A stretch of 64,000 nt of DNA from Gracilibacillus orientalis (GTDB lineage: Bacteria > Bacillota > Bacilli > Bacillales > Amphibacillaceae), in the NCBI RefSeq assembly GCF_900114645.1, contig NZ_FOTR01000009.1:62001-126000 (forward strand). The letters are read 5' to 3'. The position numbers were made by a program, and so were the translations under genes. Positions 9,372 to 17,655 of this stretch are shown here, one piece after another. Numbering within the stretch: position 1 is the stretch's first letter; each line of letters begins with the position of its first letter. Below the pieces are notes generated by a model. That model searched no databases and was not told where the DNA came from. It saw nothing but the letters and a program-made list of their open reading frames with translations.

Positions 9372-9415
9372 TACCTTTCATTGATATACTACCCATATGA
9401 AAGGATGTGTTTTGT

Positions 9416-9610
9416 TTGATTTATGCAAGTATAAGCGGATTTAACGTTAGCGGCATCATATTTTCGCTTATTTCGCTTATCTTCTTTTTCACCATTAACA
9501 CACTAATATTCTCACTTATTTTCCGACCTATCAAAAAAAGAAAACAACTAGAGCGGATCGAGGAAAAACTGGATAGACTTTTAGCGGAAAAAAATAACCC
9601 ATCATCATAA
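9416..9610 (+). CDS. Small single-span membrane protein (DUF4083-like)
   Basis: About 64 residues. One strongly hydrophobic segment (about 10-36) is followed by a basic, charged amphipathic tail (RPIKKRKQLERIEEKLDRLL), the pattern of DUF4083 proteins. The start chosen is TTG at 9416, 10 nt after AAAGGA; a GTG at 9407 is in frame but overlaps the ribosome binding site. Topology suggests the N-terminus outside and a cytoplasmic coiled tail. Function is unknown. A bidirectional terminator overlaps its stop and separates it from convergent ywgA. Confidence 0.65.
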   Translation: MIYASISGFNVSGIIFSLISLIFFFTINTLIFSLIFRPIKKRKQLERIEEKLDRLLAEKNNPSS

Positions 9611-9625
9611 ATGGGTTATTTTTGT
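9589..9625. terminator. Bidirectional terminator
   Basis: AAAAAATAACCCAT pairs with ATGGGTTATTTTT between two convergent genes. Both strands have a T run, and the hairpin overlaps both stop codons. Confidence 0.8.
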
Positions 9626-10110
9626 AGTCTATCAATAAATGCCCATGCTTCCTGTATGTCTTCTGGTGTATAGTTCGATTTTTTCTTTACTTCTTGCACC
9701 TTTTGTTCCATCTCATGTTTCGGCAGGTGATCGAAATAAAGCATGGTCGCAACGAGCTCCAAAAAACGTGAACTCTGTTCTTTCATTTCATGCACAATTG
9801 ACTCCATCAACGGCAGTTCTGTATGGGAATGTTTGAGAAAATCTTCTCCCTGCTCTGTCACCTGATAACGATATTGATAATAATTGCTCTTATTTTCTTT
9901 AACTTCTGAGACAAAACCGAGGTTGGTGATTTCCTCGATTCGTAAACTTAACTCTTCTGAATAAGGCCCGTAAAAGTAAAAGGTATACTTTTCTTCAAAA
10001 GGCAAGCCGAATTTTTTCATGATGTAGATGATTTTTTGTAACTTTTTACGCCCGACAATTCCTTCCGATGCTGCGATTACTTTAACAAGCTTTGCATGAT
10101 TATCTAGCAA
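9616..10110 (-). CDS. ywgA: YwgA family protein
   Basis: A 164-residue cytoplasmic protein of unknown function, syntenic with B. subtilis ywgA. The start chosen is TTG at 10110 (MLDNHAKL), which matches the family N-terminus and lies 7 nt after GGGGTG; a GTG at 10119 would overlap that site. Conserved blocks are GRKKLQKIIYIMKKFG, YTFYFYGPYSEEL and LRIEEITNLGFV. It follows ywfO by 19 nt in the same direction, so the two are probably co-transcribed. The pairing with an HD phosphohydrolase is conserved, but a functional link is only inference. Confidence 0.9.
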   Translation of the reverse strand: MLDNHAKLVKVIAASEGIVGRKKLQKIIYIMKKFGLPFEEKYTFYFYGPYSEELSLRIEEITNLGFVSEVKENKSNYYQYRYQVTEQGEDFLKHSHTELPLMESIVHEMKEQSSRFLELVATMLYFDHLPKHEMEQKVQEVKKKSNYTPEDIQEAWAFIDRLQK

Positions 10111-10129
10111 TGAAAACACCCCAGTTTCT

Positions 10130-11434
10130 TTAACTTTCTTGTTTGTTTAATATTTTCTTTATTTTTTCTTTTTCCGGTCTGTCCTCTGGCAACTTTTCTA
10201 TTAAATCTTTGGGATAATATAGTTTATGATCGGTCCGTTTCTTACCTGAAATCGCCTCTACAATATCGGATTGACGGGATAATTCCCGTAATTCCTTGTT
10301 CGGCATTAACAAATGAATTGGTAGCCTTTCTTCTTCCTCTCCTGGCCGATAAAAATCATACGGCAAATCTGATGAGGAATCAACAACTAAATAATAATCC
10401 GGATCAAGATCGACATCACGAAACAATTGATAGAGCTCCATCCATTCGTTCATTTGCAAATTCGGATTAAATTCAATATATTTAAACAAACGGCGATTCA
10501 TAAAGCGATACGCCAAATCACTTAAAATCGTGTCATCTTCTTCCGCCCACATTTGGAAATAATACAAGACTACTGCTTCATCCAGTCTAATGTAATCAGC
10601 AAGCGACACTTGTCCCTCAAAGAACGAAACAAAAGGTATCGGTTCTACCTTAAACATATAGCCATTGTCATATAATTCTTTGACACGGTGAAGAATTTTC
10701 GTCAAAATCACCTCGGCACTACGAGTAACCGGGTGGAAATAGACTTGCCAATACATCTGGTAACGGCTCATTATATAATCTTCTACTGCATGCATGCCTG
10801 ATTCCTTAATGACAACTTGATCCTCTACCGGACGCATCACACGTAAAATCCGCTCCATGTCAAAGTGACCATAGCTTACACCAGTAAAATAAGCATCACG
10901 CTGTAAGTAATCCATCCGATCAGCGTCAATCTGACTGGAAATCAGGCTCACTACTAATTTGTCATGATAGGTCTTATTAATAACATCGGCAACTTTTTGT
11001 GGGAATTCGTTTCCAACTTTTGTTAACACTTGATTGACTTCAGTGTCCCCTAAAATAATCGATCGGGTGAAATCTTCGTGGTCTAATTTAAACACTTTTT
11101 CAAATGAATGTGAAAATGGTCCATGCCCTAAATCATGAAGTAATGCAGCACATAAACATAACAATCGTTCTTCACGATTCCAGTTCGGCCTGTCCTCAAA
11201 GTTGATAAGAATCCGGCGGACGATTTCATAAACTCCCAGTGAATGGTTAAGACGACTGTGTTCTGCTCCGTGAAATGTTAAAAAAGATGTGCCTAATTGC
11301 TTGATTCTTCTCAGGCGCTGGAATTCTTTGGTACCAATCAAATCCCAGATCACTCGATCCCTTACATGTACGTAACGATGGACTGGATCTTTAAATACTT
11401 TTTCCTCATGTAACTGATCATCTCTATAAGCCAT
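10130..11434 (-). CDS. ywfO: HD-domain phosphohydrolase (YwfO)
   Basis: A 434-residue HD-superfamily enzyme of the dNTP triphosphohydrolase/SAMHD1-like group, equal in length to B. subtilis YwfO. The metal-binding residues are visible: H in FHGAEHSR, the HD pair in LHDLGHGPFSHSFE, and D in SQIDADRMDYL with the following RDAYFTG. The N-terminal KVFKDPVHRYVHV is typical. Family members hydrolyse nucleoside triphosphates; the physiological substrate here is not determinable. GAGGAAGG lies 8-9 nt before the ATG. It is first in ywfO-ywgA and is divergent from lipL with only 76 bp between the starts. Confidence 0.93.
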   Translation of the reverse strand: MAYRDDQLHEEKVFKDPVHRYVHVRDRVIWDLIGTKEFQRLRRIKQLGTSFLTFHGAEHSRLNHSLGVYEIVRRILINFEDRPNWNREERLLCLCAALLHDLGHGPFSHSFEKVFKLDHEDFTRSIILGDTEVNQVLTKVGNEFPQKVADVINKTYHDKLVVSLISSQIDADRMDYLQRDAYFTGVSYGHFDMERILRVMRPVEDQVVIKESGMHAVEDYIMSRYQMYWQVYFHPVTRSAEVILTKILHRVKELYDNGYMFKVEPIPFVSFFEGQVSLADYIRLDEAVVLYYFQMWAEEDDTILSDLAYRFMNRRLFKYIEFNPNLQMNEWMELYQLFRDVDLDPDYYLVVDSSSDLPYDFYRPGEEEERLPIHLLMPNKELRELSRQSDIVEAISGKKRTDHKLYYPKDLIEKLPEDRPEKEKIKKILNKQES

Positions 11435-11510
11435 GGCAAATACCTTCCTCTTTTTTCTTACTATTAGTATAATATAGTTTCAGGTGAACGAAAAGGTTTG
11501 GAGGATAATA

Positions 11511-12332
11511 ATGAAAGATTGGAAGCAATTTTTTAGTGACAAAAAAATTAGAGTGATTGACCATAGCGATCCGGAGACTCTCGGGACAGCTATAGCATCT
11601 TTTGCGGTCGATGATACGCTGTGTGAATCGGTAGGGCGAAGCAGTGATCAAGTCGCGTGCAGGTTCTGGGTCCATGACAACACGGTTGTTCTTGGCATTA
11701 TCGATAGTCGCTTACCAGCTGTGGACGATGCTGTCATGTTTTTACAGGAAAAAGGGTTTGATGTTGTCGTTCGGAATTCTGGTGGTCTGGCGGTGGTGCT
11801 GGATCGTGATGTGCTGAATTTTTCTTTTGTGGTGCCGGATTTGCCGGAGATGGGGATTCATTCTGGTTATGAGTTGATGACGGCGTTTGTAAAGGATATG
11901 TATGCGGATCTCACTGATGGGATTGAGGCGTTTGAGGTGGTTGGTTCGTATTGTCCTGGTGAGTATGATTTGAGTATTGGTGGCAAGAAGTTTGCGGGTA
12001 TTTCGCAGCGCCGAGTAAAAAAAGGAATTGCGGTGCAGATTTATATTTGTGTGCGAGAGAGTGGGTCGGCTCGTGCTGAGTTAGTTCGTGATTTTTATCG
12101 TGTGGGGCGTTCGATTGATGATGAGCGATTTGATTATCCGGCGGTTGAGCCTGATACGATGCGTTCGCTGTCTGAATTGGTTGGCGTGGAGTTGACGGTG
12201 GAGGATAGTATTCATCGTGTGTTACGCCTGTTAGGTGATGTGGAATATGTGGACTTAGCAGGTGATGAGTTAGCAGTTTTTGAAAAGAGGATGACACAAA
12301 TGATTGAGCGGAATCAAAAAACACTCAAGTGA
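11511..12332 (+). CDS. lipL: Octanoyl-[GcvH]:protein N-octanoyltransferase
   Basis: Amidotransferase that moves octanoyl groups from GcvH to E2 subunits in the Bacillus lipoate pathway. The start is ATG at 11511 with GGAGG upstream, giving 273 residues. The BPL/LplA fold shows RNSGGLAVVLD at about 88-98, the catalytic cysteine in GSYCPG (C148) and the lysine-containing GGKKFAGISQRR. The N-terminal VDDTLCESVG is typical of LipL. The 3' half is strongly rich in G and T on the coding strand and poor in A, unlike its neighbours. Its last 8 bp overlap the convergent enolase-superfamily gene. Confidence 0.92.
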   Translation: MKDWKQFFSDKKIRVIDHSDPETLGTAIASFAVDDTLCESVGRSSDQVACRFWVHDNTVVLGIIDSRLPAVDDAVMFLQEKGFDVVVRNSGGLAVVLDRDVLNFSFVVPDLPEMGIHSGYELMTAFVKDMYADLTDGIEAFEVVGSYCPGEYDLSIGGKKFAGISQRRVKKGIAVQIYICVRESGSARAELVRDFYRVGRSIDDERFDYPAVEPDTMRSLSELVGVELTVEDSIHRVLRLLGDVEYVDLAGDELAVFEKRMTQMIERNQKTLK

Positions 12333-13413
12333 GTACTTTTTGATCCGCTGATTGGAGGTTTAGGTCGTAGCCGATGCCGGGCTTTTTTGGTAGTGTGACA
12401 TAACCATTGTTGACCTCTACTTCCGGGGTGATAATATCTTGATGCCAATAGCGGCTCGATGCACCTGGATCGGCAGGTAGCGTGAAATTGGGTAGTGTTG
12501 CTAATGCTAAAGATTGTGCACGTCCTACTCCTGCTTCCAGCATTCCACCACACCAGACGGGAATGTTATGTTTGTGGCAATAGTTATGTATTTGAATTGC
12601 ATTGGTAAATCCGCCGACTTTTGCTAATTTAATACTGATGATCTTACAGCTTTGTAGTGCGATCGCCGTTTTGACATCTGCTAAAGTATGGATACTTTCA
12701 TCAAGGCAGATAGGTGTTTCTATCTGTTGCTGGAGCTTGGCATGCTCTGTTAAATCATCTGGTGCCAGTGGTTGTTCGAGCATCATTAAATGGTATTGAT
12801 CCATTTTTTTAAGATGTGCGATGTCTTGGAGCGTATAAGCAGAATTGGCATCGACCATCAATGGCGTTATGGGAAAATGTTCGCGTACCTTTTCTAAAAT
12901 GTGCAGGTCGTTTTTCGGCTTTATTTTTAATTTGATGCGTTTATAACCTTGGTCAAGTGCTTGTGTAATTTTTTCGATAAGTTGATCGTCACTGGATTGC
13001 AGTCCGATTGCGGCACCTACTGGAATATGGTTATTTGTGCCTCCAATGGCTTGGTAGAGCGGCAGTTTATTTCGCTTCGCATAGAGATCCCACACTGCAC
13101 CTTCGACAGCTGTTTTCGCCATATGATTTCTACGGATAGTGTTTAGTGCGAGTTCGCTCGGATGATTGATCTGTTGTACTTTGATCAATGGCCATAGATG
13201 GTGTTCGATCATATATTGCACAGTTGCTGTTGTTTCCTCTGTGTACCAAGGCGTATCAAATGCCACCGACTCGCCATAACCTATGAATCCATCCTTGTCA
13301 TGAAGTTCGGTAATAATGACGTCCTTTTTCTTAATGGTAGTGGTGCTATTTGAAAAAGGAAATTTGAGCGGCATCTTAAAACGATGCATGATTAATTTTT
13401 CGAATGCTAGCAT
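12325..13413 (-). CDS. menC: o-Succinylbenzoate synthase / N-acylamino acid racemase-type enolase-superfamily enzyme
   Basis: A 362-residue muconate-lactonizing-subgroup enzyme. Catalytic features are KIK in YKRIKLKIKP, the metal ligands in DANSAY, LEQPL and LDESI, and the second lysine in SIKLAKVGG. The C-terminal CGGMLEAGVGRA and SSRYWHQDI segments are typical of the OSBS/NSAR (MenC2) branch rather than Ala-Glu epimerases. No other menaquinone genes are nearby, so the physiological reaction may be OSB synthesis or N-acylamino acid racemisation. The reading frame opens just before the 21-bp repeat array, which therefore occupies its promoter region. The start is the first ATG, and its ribosome binding site (GGAGCC) is modest. 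Confidence 0.82.
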   Translation of the reverse strand: MLAFEKLIMHRFKMPLKFPFSNSTTTIKKKDVIITELHDKDGFIGYGESVAFDTPWYTEETTATVQYMIEHHLWPLIKVQQINHPSELALNTIRRNHMAKTAVEGAVWDLYAKRNKLPLYQAIGGTNNHIPVGAAIGLQSSDDQLIEKITQALDQGYKRIKLKIKPKNDLHILEKVREHFPITPLMVDANSAYTLQDIAHLKKMDQYHLMMLEQPLAPDDLTEHAKLQQQIETPICLDESIHTLADVKTAIALQSCKIISIKLAKVGGFTNAIQIHNYCHKHNIPVWCGGMLEAGVGRAQSLALATLPNFTLPADPGASSRYWHQDIITPEVEVNNGYVTLPKKPGIGYDLNLQSADQKVLT

Positions 13414-13430
13414 ATTGGTGGCTCCTTTTT

Positions 13431-13552
13431 TTGCTGGCCACTTTTTGGTGATTGCTGGCCACTTTTCTTCGTTTGCTGGCCACTTTATTTACTTTACTGG
13501 CCACTTTTTTGTATTTGCTGGCCACTTTTCCTCATTTGCTGGCCACTTTTAA
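13431..13552. repeat. Six-copy 21-bp phased TGGCCA array
   Basis: The core CTGGCCAC starts at 13434, 13455, 13476, 13497, 13518 and 13539, an exact 21-bp period. The consensus is about TTTGCTGGCCACTTTT plus five variable bases. The core contains the palindrome TGGCCA. The last three copies lie inside the 3' end of the NERD gene and encode KSGQQ repeats. A second array with the same consensus lies at 42051-42148. Confidence 0.9.
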
Positions 13553-14504
13553 AAAATTGTACTAAATACGGATGTGAATAATAAACTTGTTTGCTCTCTC
13601 CGAATTTTATATATCCTGCTCGTAATATTAATTTTCTAGTTGCTTCCGGTGAGTCAAGCATCAAAAATTCCTGCACTAATTTCTTCGTCAATCTATTCCC
13701 CGTCAACAATGCTAAGTGATAGAGCATCGACAAGTGTGCATCGTTACTGCGTGTGCCACAATACGAACATTGCCAGCGCATACGCTCACGTAACATTCCA
13801 CGTCTTTGACAATGGGGGCAGGGTACTCCTTTGATTAAATCTTCCCACAAAATGTGATGTTTTTCTAGTATCGAGATCGAGCGTTCTTGATGGTTTTCTT
13901 GCAAAAATTCAACTAATGCTCTATTTTGTTGTTCTGTTATAGCGGGTGAATGTTTGGCGGAAAGTTTTTCTAAAAATGCGGGAACTGCTTGACTAGTGAG
14001 GATGCGGTGATGTTCGGGGTAATCATGAAGTTGCAAGATGGCATGATGATTAACAAAGACCGCTGCTCTGTATACCGGCAGTTGTTGGATTTCATGATCA
14101 GATAAATAAGTTCGTAAGTTGGCATATTGCCTGTCCACTTGTAAAAGGGGATCATCAAAGGTTCTGGTGATGCCGTCTTTTTCACGAATCAATTGGTTAG
14201 ATTTCGGGTCAAAATAAATGATACCGGTGTAATTTTTCACTTCAAGAATGACGCGAAAGCCAGGTGTGAGAATGATCCAATCCAGTTGAAAGGATGAATG
14301 GTGTTCTAAACGCAGTCTTTTGATCAATTGGAAGCTTGGGATATATGCTTGATGAAGGTGATATTCGAGGTTGTCTTCTCCTGCGATTCCGGAGTCAAGG
14401 CGGCGGAAATGTCCATTAATGATTGGGTATTGGGTGTGCATTTCTGGGAGGTGTTCTAGGAGTGCATGATATTGCTGCCAAATAATTGGGGTTTCGGGTA
14501 TCAA
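13494..14504 (-). CDS. NERD-domain protein with C-terminal zinc ribbon and repeat tail
   Basis: About 336 residues. The N-terminal half is a nuclease-related domain: GIAGEDNLEYHL, LDWIILTPGFRVILEVKNYTG with the D...ExK pattern of the PD-(D/E)xK fold, then DPLLQVDRQ. A zinc ribbon follows (CPHC...CSYC). The last residues (KSGQQMRKSGQQIQKSGQ) are the translated 21-bp array, so the C-terminus was probably extended by the repeat. The start chosen is TTG at 14504 after AGGAGAGGG, because the upstream ATG at 14549 lies inside the pta terminator hairpin. NERD proteins are presumed to process nucleic acid; no specific role is established. Confidence 0.82.
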   Translation of the reverse strand: MIPETPIIWQQYHALLEHLPEMHTQYPIINGHFRRLDSGIAGEDNLEYHLHQAYIPSFQLIKRLRLEHHSSFQLDWIILTPGFRVILEVKNYTGIIYFDPKSNQLIREKDGITRTFDDPLLQVDRQYANLRTYLSDHEIQQLPVYRAAVFVNHHAILQLHDYPEHHRILTSQAVPAFLEKLSAKHSPAITEQQNRALVEFLQENHQERSISILEKHHILWEDLIKGVPCPHCQRRGMLRERMRWQCSYCGTRSNDAHLSMLYHLALLTGNRLTKKLVQEFLMLDSPEATRKLILRAGYIKFGESKQVYYSHPYLVQFFKSGQQMRKSGQQIQKSGQ

Positions 14505-14537
14505 TTTTTCCCTCTCCTTTCCTACCCCTATATCATA

Positions 14538-14570
14538 GCAAAAATGCACAGTAGAAATCTACTGTGCATC
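14538..14570 (-). terminator. pta terminator
   Basis: ATGCACAGTAGA pairs with TCTACTGTGCAT, followed on the minus strand by a T run. The hairpin overlaps the pta stop codon and covers the first in-frame ATG of the NERD gene, which supports the later TTG start there. Confidence 0.8.
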
Positions 14571-15539
14571 TAATGCTTGTGCTGCGGTGATTAATGCTAA
14601 TTTATAGGCTTCTTCACTGCTGCAACCACGTGATAGGTCGTTTACCGGTTGGTTGAGTCCTTGAAGAATGGGACCTACTGCATCGAAACCACCTAAACGT
14701 TGGGCGATTTTATAACCGATGTTACCTGCTTCAAGACCAGGGAATATAAATACGTTGGCGTCCCCTTTCAAAACAGCACCAGGTGCTTTTTTCTCTGCTA
14801 CTGATGGAACAAAGGCAGCATCAAATTGAAATTCGCCGTCCAATGTCAGGTCTGGTGCCTTTTCTCTGGCGATGTTTACTGCATCGGCAACTTTCTCTGT
14901 CTCTTCTGACTTTGCTGAGCCTTTTGTTGAGAAGCTAAGCATGGCAACTCGAGGGTCAATATTAAAAAGTTTTGCGGTTTCGGCACTACCAACTGCGATT
15001 TCCGCTAAATCCTGACTGTCTGGAGCGATGTTGATTGCACAGTCTGCAAATACATATTTCTCTTCATCGCGCACCATAATAAAAACGCCAGAGGTTTTCT
15101 TGATACCTTCTTTTGTTTTAATAATTTGTAATGCCGGGCGTACTGTGTCTGCTGTGGAATGAGCAGCACCACTTACTAAACCGTCTGCTTTCCCCATATA
15201 AACAAGCATCGTACCAAAATAATTTTCATCCAATAACATGTTGCGCGCATCTTCTTCTGTTGCTTTGCCTTTACGACGTTCGACAAAAGACGTAACCATC
15301 TCTTCAAAAGCCGGGTAAGTGCTTGGATCTAAGATTTCCACTCCTTTAATATCTACACTTAATTCTTTCGCCTTCTGTTCTATTTTTTCTTGCAATCCGA
15401 CTAATACAGGTTCTACTAATCCGTCTTCTTTTAATTGGCTAGCAGCTGTTAAAATCCGTTCGTCCAATCCTTCAGGAAACACAATTTTTCTAGTATTTCC
15501 TTTTAATCTACTTTTAATATCCGTAAATAAATCAGTCAT
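14559..15539 (-). CDS. pta: Phosphate acetyltransferase
   Basis: Interconverts acetyl-CoA and acetyl phosphate in the Pta-AckA overflow pathway. The start is ATG at 15539, 7 nt after GGAGGG, giving 326 residues (B. subtilis Pta has 323); an upstream in-frame ATG at 15593 has no ribosome binding site. Family segments include KIVFPEGLDERI, DGLVSGAAHSTADTVRPALQIIKT, SFSTKGSAKSEE, GELQFDAA-like GEFQFDAAF, and VFIFPGLEAGNIGYKIAQR with GPILQGLNQPVNDLSRG near the end. It is monocistronic, with its own terminator, and divergent from hemQ as in B. subtilis. Confidence 0.97.
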   Translation of the reverse strand: MTDLFTDIKSRLKGNTRKIVFPEGLDERILTAASQLKEDGLVEPVLVGLQEKIEQKAKELSVDIKGVEILDPSTYPAFEEMVTSFVERRKGKATEEDARNMLLDENYFGTMLVYMGKADGLVSGAAHSTADTVRPALQIIKTKEGIKKTSGVFIMVRDEEKYVFADCAINIAPDSQDLAEIAVGSAETAKLFNIDPRVAMLSFSTKGSAKSEETEKVADAVNIAREKAPDLTLDGEFQFDAAFVPSVAEKKAPGAVLKGDANVFIFPGLEAGNIGYKIAQRLGGFDAVGPILQGLNQPVNDLSRGCSSEEAYKLALITAAQALDAQ

Positions 15540-15755
15540 TTTTTTACCCTCCAACTTATTATCTGTATTATATGATACGCTTTTTTGTGTCATAATGAAA
15601 GGATGAACCTATATGAATGCGTTTCATTCTAAAAAATTTTAAAATTGTTCATTTTTTTGTAAAATATTAGTCTTTTTACATAGCGTTTCAATCATTATTT
15701 TTCCCCAAATATGTTATATTAAAACGAAAGAATCATTTCAGAAGGAGTGAATCAG

Positions 15756-16502
15756 ATGCCCGAAGCAGTAGAAACAATGGATGGTTGGTATTGTTTACAT
15801 GATTTACGCAAAATAGATTGGACAAAGTGGAAAAAGGCATCAGAAGAAGAACGCAAACAAGCGATTGATGAATTACAGTCGATGATTCGCGAATGGGAAG
15901 CTGTCTCAGAAGCACGTGATGGCAGTCATGCTTTTTACTCGTTAATCGGACAAAAGGCAGATATTATTTTAATGATTCTCCGTCCGACAATAAAAGAATT
16001 AGAAGACATCGAATTACGTTTCAATAAATCAAAATTCGCCGAGTTCACCACTCCAAGCTATTCCTATGTCTCAGTTGTAGAGTTATCCAAATATATGTCG
16101 AAAGCAGGGGACAATCCAGAAGAAAATCCTGGAGTTCGTGCGCGCTTGAAGCCAAAGCTACCACAATGGGACCATATTTGCTTTTACCCGATGGACAAGC
16201 GTCGTAATGGTAATGATAACTGGTATATGCTACCGATGGATGAACGTCGTCAATTAATGTATGAGCATAGTTTGACCGGAAGAAAATATGCTGGTGAGAT
16301 CAAGCAAATTATTACCGGCTCCATGGGCTTTGATGATTGGGAATGGAGTGTTACCTTATTCGCAAATGACGTACTACAAATTAAAAAGATCGTCTATGAA
16401 ATGCGCTTTGACGTTGTAACTGCTAGATATGGAGAGTTCGGACCATTCTATGTAGGCAACATTTTACAAACAGATGAGATTCCATCTTATTTAGCTGTCT
16501 AA
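15756..16502 (+). CDS. hemQ: Coproheme decarboxylase HemQ
   Basis: Last enzyme of the coproporphyrin-dependent haem pathway of Gram-positives; it oxidatively decarboxylates coproheme to haem b. The start is ATG at 15756, preceded by AAGGAG, giving 248 residues. The chlorite-dismutase fold is recognisable. The reactive tyrosine is in CFYPMDKRR (Y144) and the proximal haem-ligand histidine is in [12 protein letters not shown] (H171), one residue off the positions known in Geobacillus HemQ. It is divergent from pta and followed by a strong terminator, hence monocistronic. Confidence 0.96.
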   Translation: MPEAVETMDGWYCLHDLRKIDWTKWKKASEEERKQAIDELQSMIREWEAVSEARDGSHAFYSLIGQKADIILMILRPTIKELEDIELRFNKSKFAEFTTPSYSYVSVVELSKYMSKAGDNPEENPGVRARLKPKLPQWDHICFYPMDKRRNGNDNWYMLPMDERRQLMYEHSLTGRKYAGEIKQIITGSMGFDDWEWSVTLFANDVLQIKKIVYEMRFDVVTARYGEFGPFYVGNILQTDEIPSYLAV

Positions 16503-16533
16503 AACACACGGATTATCCCGTGTGTTTTTTTAT
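16502..16533 (+). terminator. hemQ terminator
   Basis: AAAACACACGG pairs with CCGTGTGTTTT, followed by a T run directly after the hemQ stop. Confidence 0.88.
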
Positions 16534-16625
16534 GCATGTTTATTGAACAAAATGCATATAAATGGCTAGTAGGAATGCGGAAACAAGCACGAGCAAATTT
16601 CCGATTACAGAAAGGAGTCTTATTG

Positions 16626-17120
16626 ATGAGTCAAAACCAGAACCAGAGCCAACAACAGCCTGTGAATATGCAACCATATACTCCACAAGGCTATTATGGT
16701 ATGCAAAGTGGCTATGGAGCATATCAATATCCGTATGGACAAATGCCTCGAATGGATCAACTGGGACAAATGCAGATGGCACAAAATGGACCGCAACAAC
16801 AGCAACAACCACCCGTTTCTGATGTACCTGGGATGCTTCCGGCAGAAGAATCTTATATTGAAAATATATTACGATTAAACAAAGGAAAAAAAGCTACTGT
16901 TTACATGACTTTTGAAAACAATGACCGTTGGAACGCAAAAGTATTTAAAGGGACTATCGAAGCTGCAGGTCGTGATCACATTATTTTAAGTGATACAGAA
17001 ACTGGAAAACGTTATGTTTTATTAATGGTATACTTAGATTATATTACGTTTGATGAAGAAATTAATTATGACTATCCATATAATCAAAGTCCAGGCATGA
17101 CTTCCTATTCACCAAGGTAA
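16626..17120 (+). CDS. gerQ: Spore coat protein GerQ
   Basis: Inner spore-coat protein needed to localise the cortex-lytic enzyme CwlJ and cross-linked by transglutaminase in B. subtilis. The start is ATG at 16626 after AAAGGAG, giving 164 residues; a longer reading from 16536 lacks a ribosome binding site. The N-terminal 75 residues are a low-complexity Q/N/Y/G/P/M region that supplies acyl-donor glutamines. The C-terminal domain has the family signature: SYIENILRLNKGK, VYMTFEN, EAAGRDHIILSD and LDYITFDEEINYDY. It shows that the organism forms spores. A terminator follows. Confidence 0.95.
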   Translation: MSQNQNQSQQQPVNMQPYTPQGYYGMQSGYGAYQYPYGQMPRMDQLGQMQMAQNGPQQQQQPPVSDVPGMLPAEESYIENILRLNKGKKATVYMTFENNDRWNAKVFKGTIEAAGRDHIILSDTETGKRYVLLMVYLDYITFDEEINYDYPYNQSPGMTSYSPR

Positions 17121-17164
17121 AGTGGGACTTCTTAGATCAATGTTCACCATGATAAGAGCAACTT

Positions 17165-17194
17165 AGACACAAGTATATGCTTGTGTCTTTTTTT
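17165..17194 (+). terminator. gerQ terminator
   Basis: AGACACAAG pairs with CTTGTGTCT across a 6-nt loop, followed by seven T residues. Confidence 0.88.
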
Positions 17195-17218
17195 ACAAGA
17201 TAAGAAAGTATAAACGGA

Positions 17219-17364
17219 GATGTCTAGCTCCAAGCGCCAAAAACTAGGCGACTTCACGAATCACCCTACGATAAGTCATCATCGGTTCGTAAACTCACCG
17301 TGATTCCTTTATCTCAGTTGATTCGCTCCAGTCACTACGTTTCTAAACGGGCGCTTTGCGCTTT
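17219..17364. repeat. Dispersed Bacillaceae-type intergenic repeat
   Basis: It begins TCTAGCTCCAAGCGCC and ends GGGCGCTTTGCGCTTTTC, with internal clusters of short complementary pieces (GGCGCTT against AAGCGCC). I recall similar elements with TCTAGCTC...AAGCGC ends from many Bacillus genomes. It ends immediately upstream of the ribosome binding site of the next gene, so it may be transcribed as its leader. Confidence 0.55.
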
Positions 17365-17383
17365 TCTTATGGAGGTATATCAA

Positions 17384-17632
17384 ATGATGAGAAAAGCTAC
17401 AGTCGATGAAATAACGGTTGCTTGCTTTAGCATAACATTAGTATTCATGGTGCTGGCATGGCAAAATGGGTCGGTTTTTTTAGGAATGATTGCATTAGGC
17501 TGTTTAAGTATCAACCTATTTATTGAAGCTTGGAAAGAGTGGCAAAAGAGACATGCTGTTTTCTTTTCACAATTTGTATTACGAGGTATTGGTATTATCG
17601 TCATTATGGCGTTTGCAATTCTCTATATCTAA
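17384..17632 (+). CDS. Small three-span membrane protein, unknown
   Basis: 82 residues from ATG at 17384 (or 17387), preceded by GGAGG at an 8-nt spacing. Three hydrophobic segments are visible, at about 10-26, 30-45 and 60-81, with a basic loop (EAWKEWQKRH) between the second and third. I do not recognise a family. The leader is formed by the dispersed repeat just upstream, which may have displaced the original promoter. The tail faces a frameshifted gene on the other strand, with a shared hairpin between them. Confidence 0.65.
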   Translation: MMRKATVDEITVACFSITLVFMVLAWQNGSVFLGMIALGCLSINLFIEAWKEWQKRHAVFFSQFVLRGIGIIVIMAFAILYI

Positions 17633-17655
17633 AAAAAGTGTGGTATCCCCCACTT
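17631..17655 (-). terminator. Hairpin between convergent small membrane genes
   Basis: On the minus strand AAGTG...CACACTT forms a short stem followed by seven T residues, directly after the decayed DUF4190-like gene. It overlaps the end of the plus-strand gene. Confidence 0.5.

Noticed and set aside
11911-12324. 137-residue antisense ORF opposite lipL
   Set aside because: It is a by-product of the base skew in lipL, is His/Pro/Gln-rich and has no family likeness.
13431-13552. Possible CRISPR array
   Set aside because: The conserved unit is about 16 bp with 5-bp spacers and there are no cas genes, so the layout is wrong for CRISPR. The same applies to 42051-42148.
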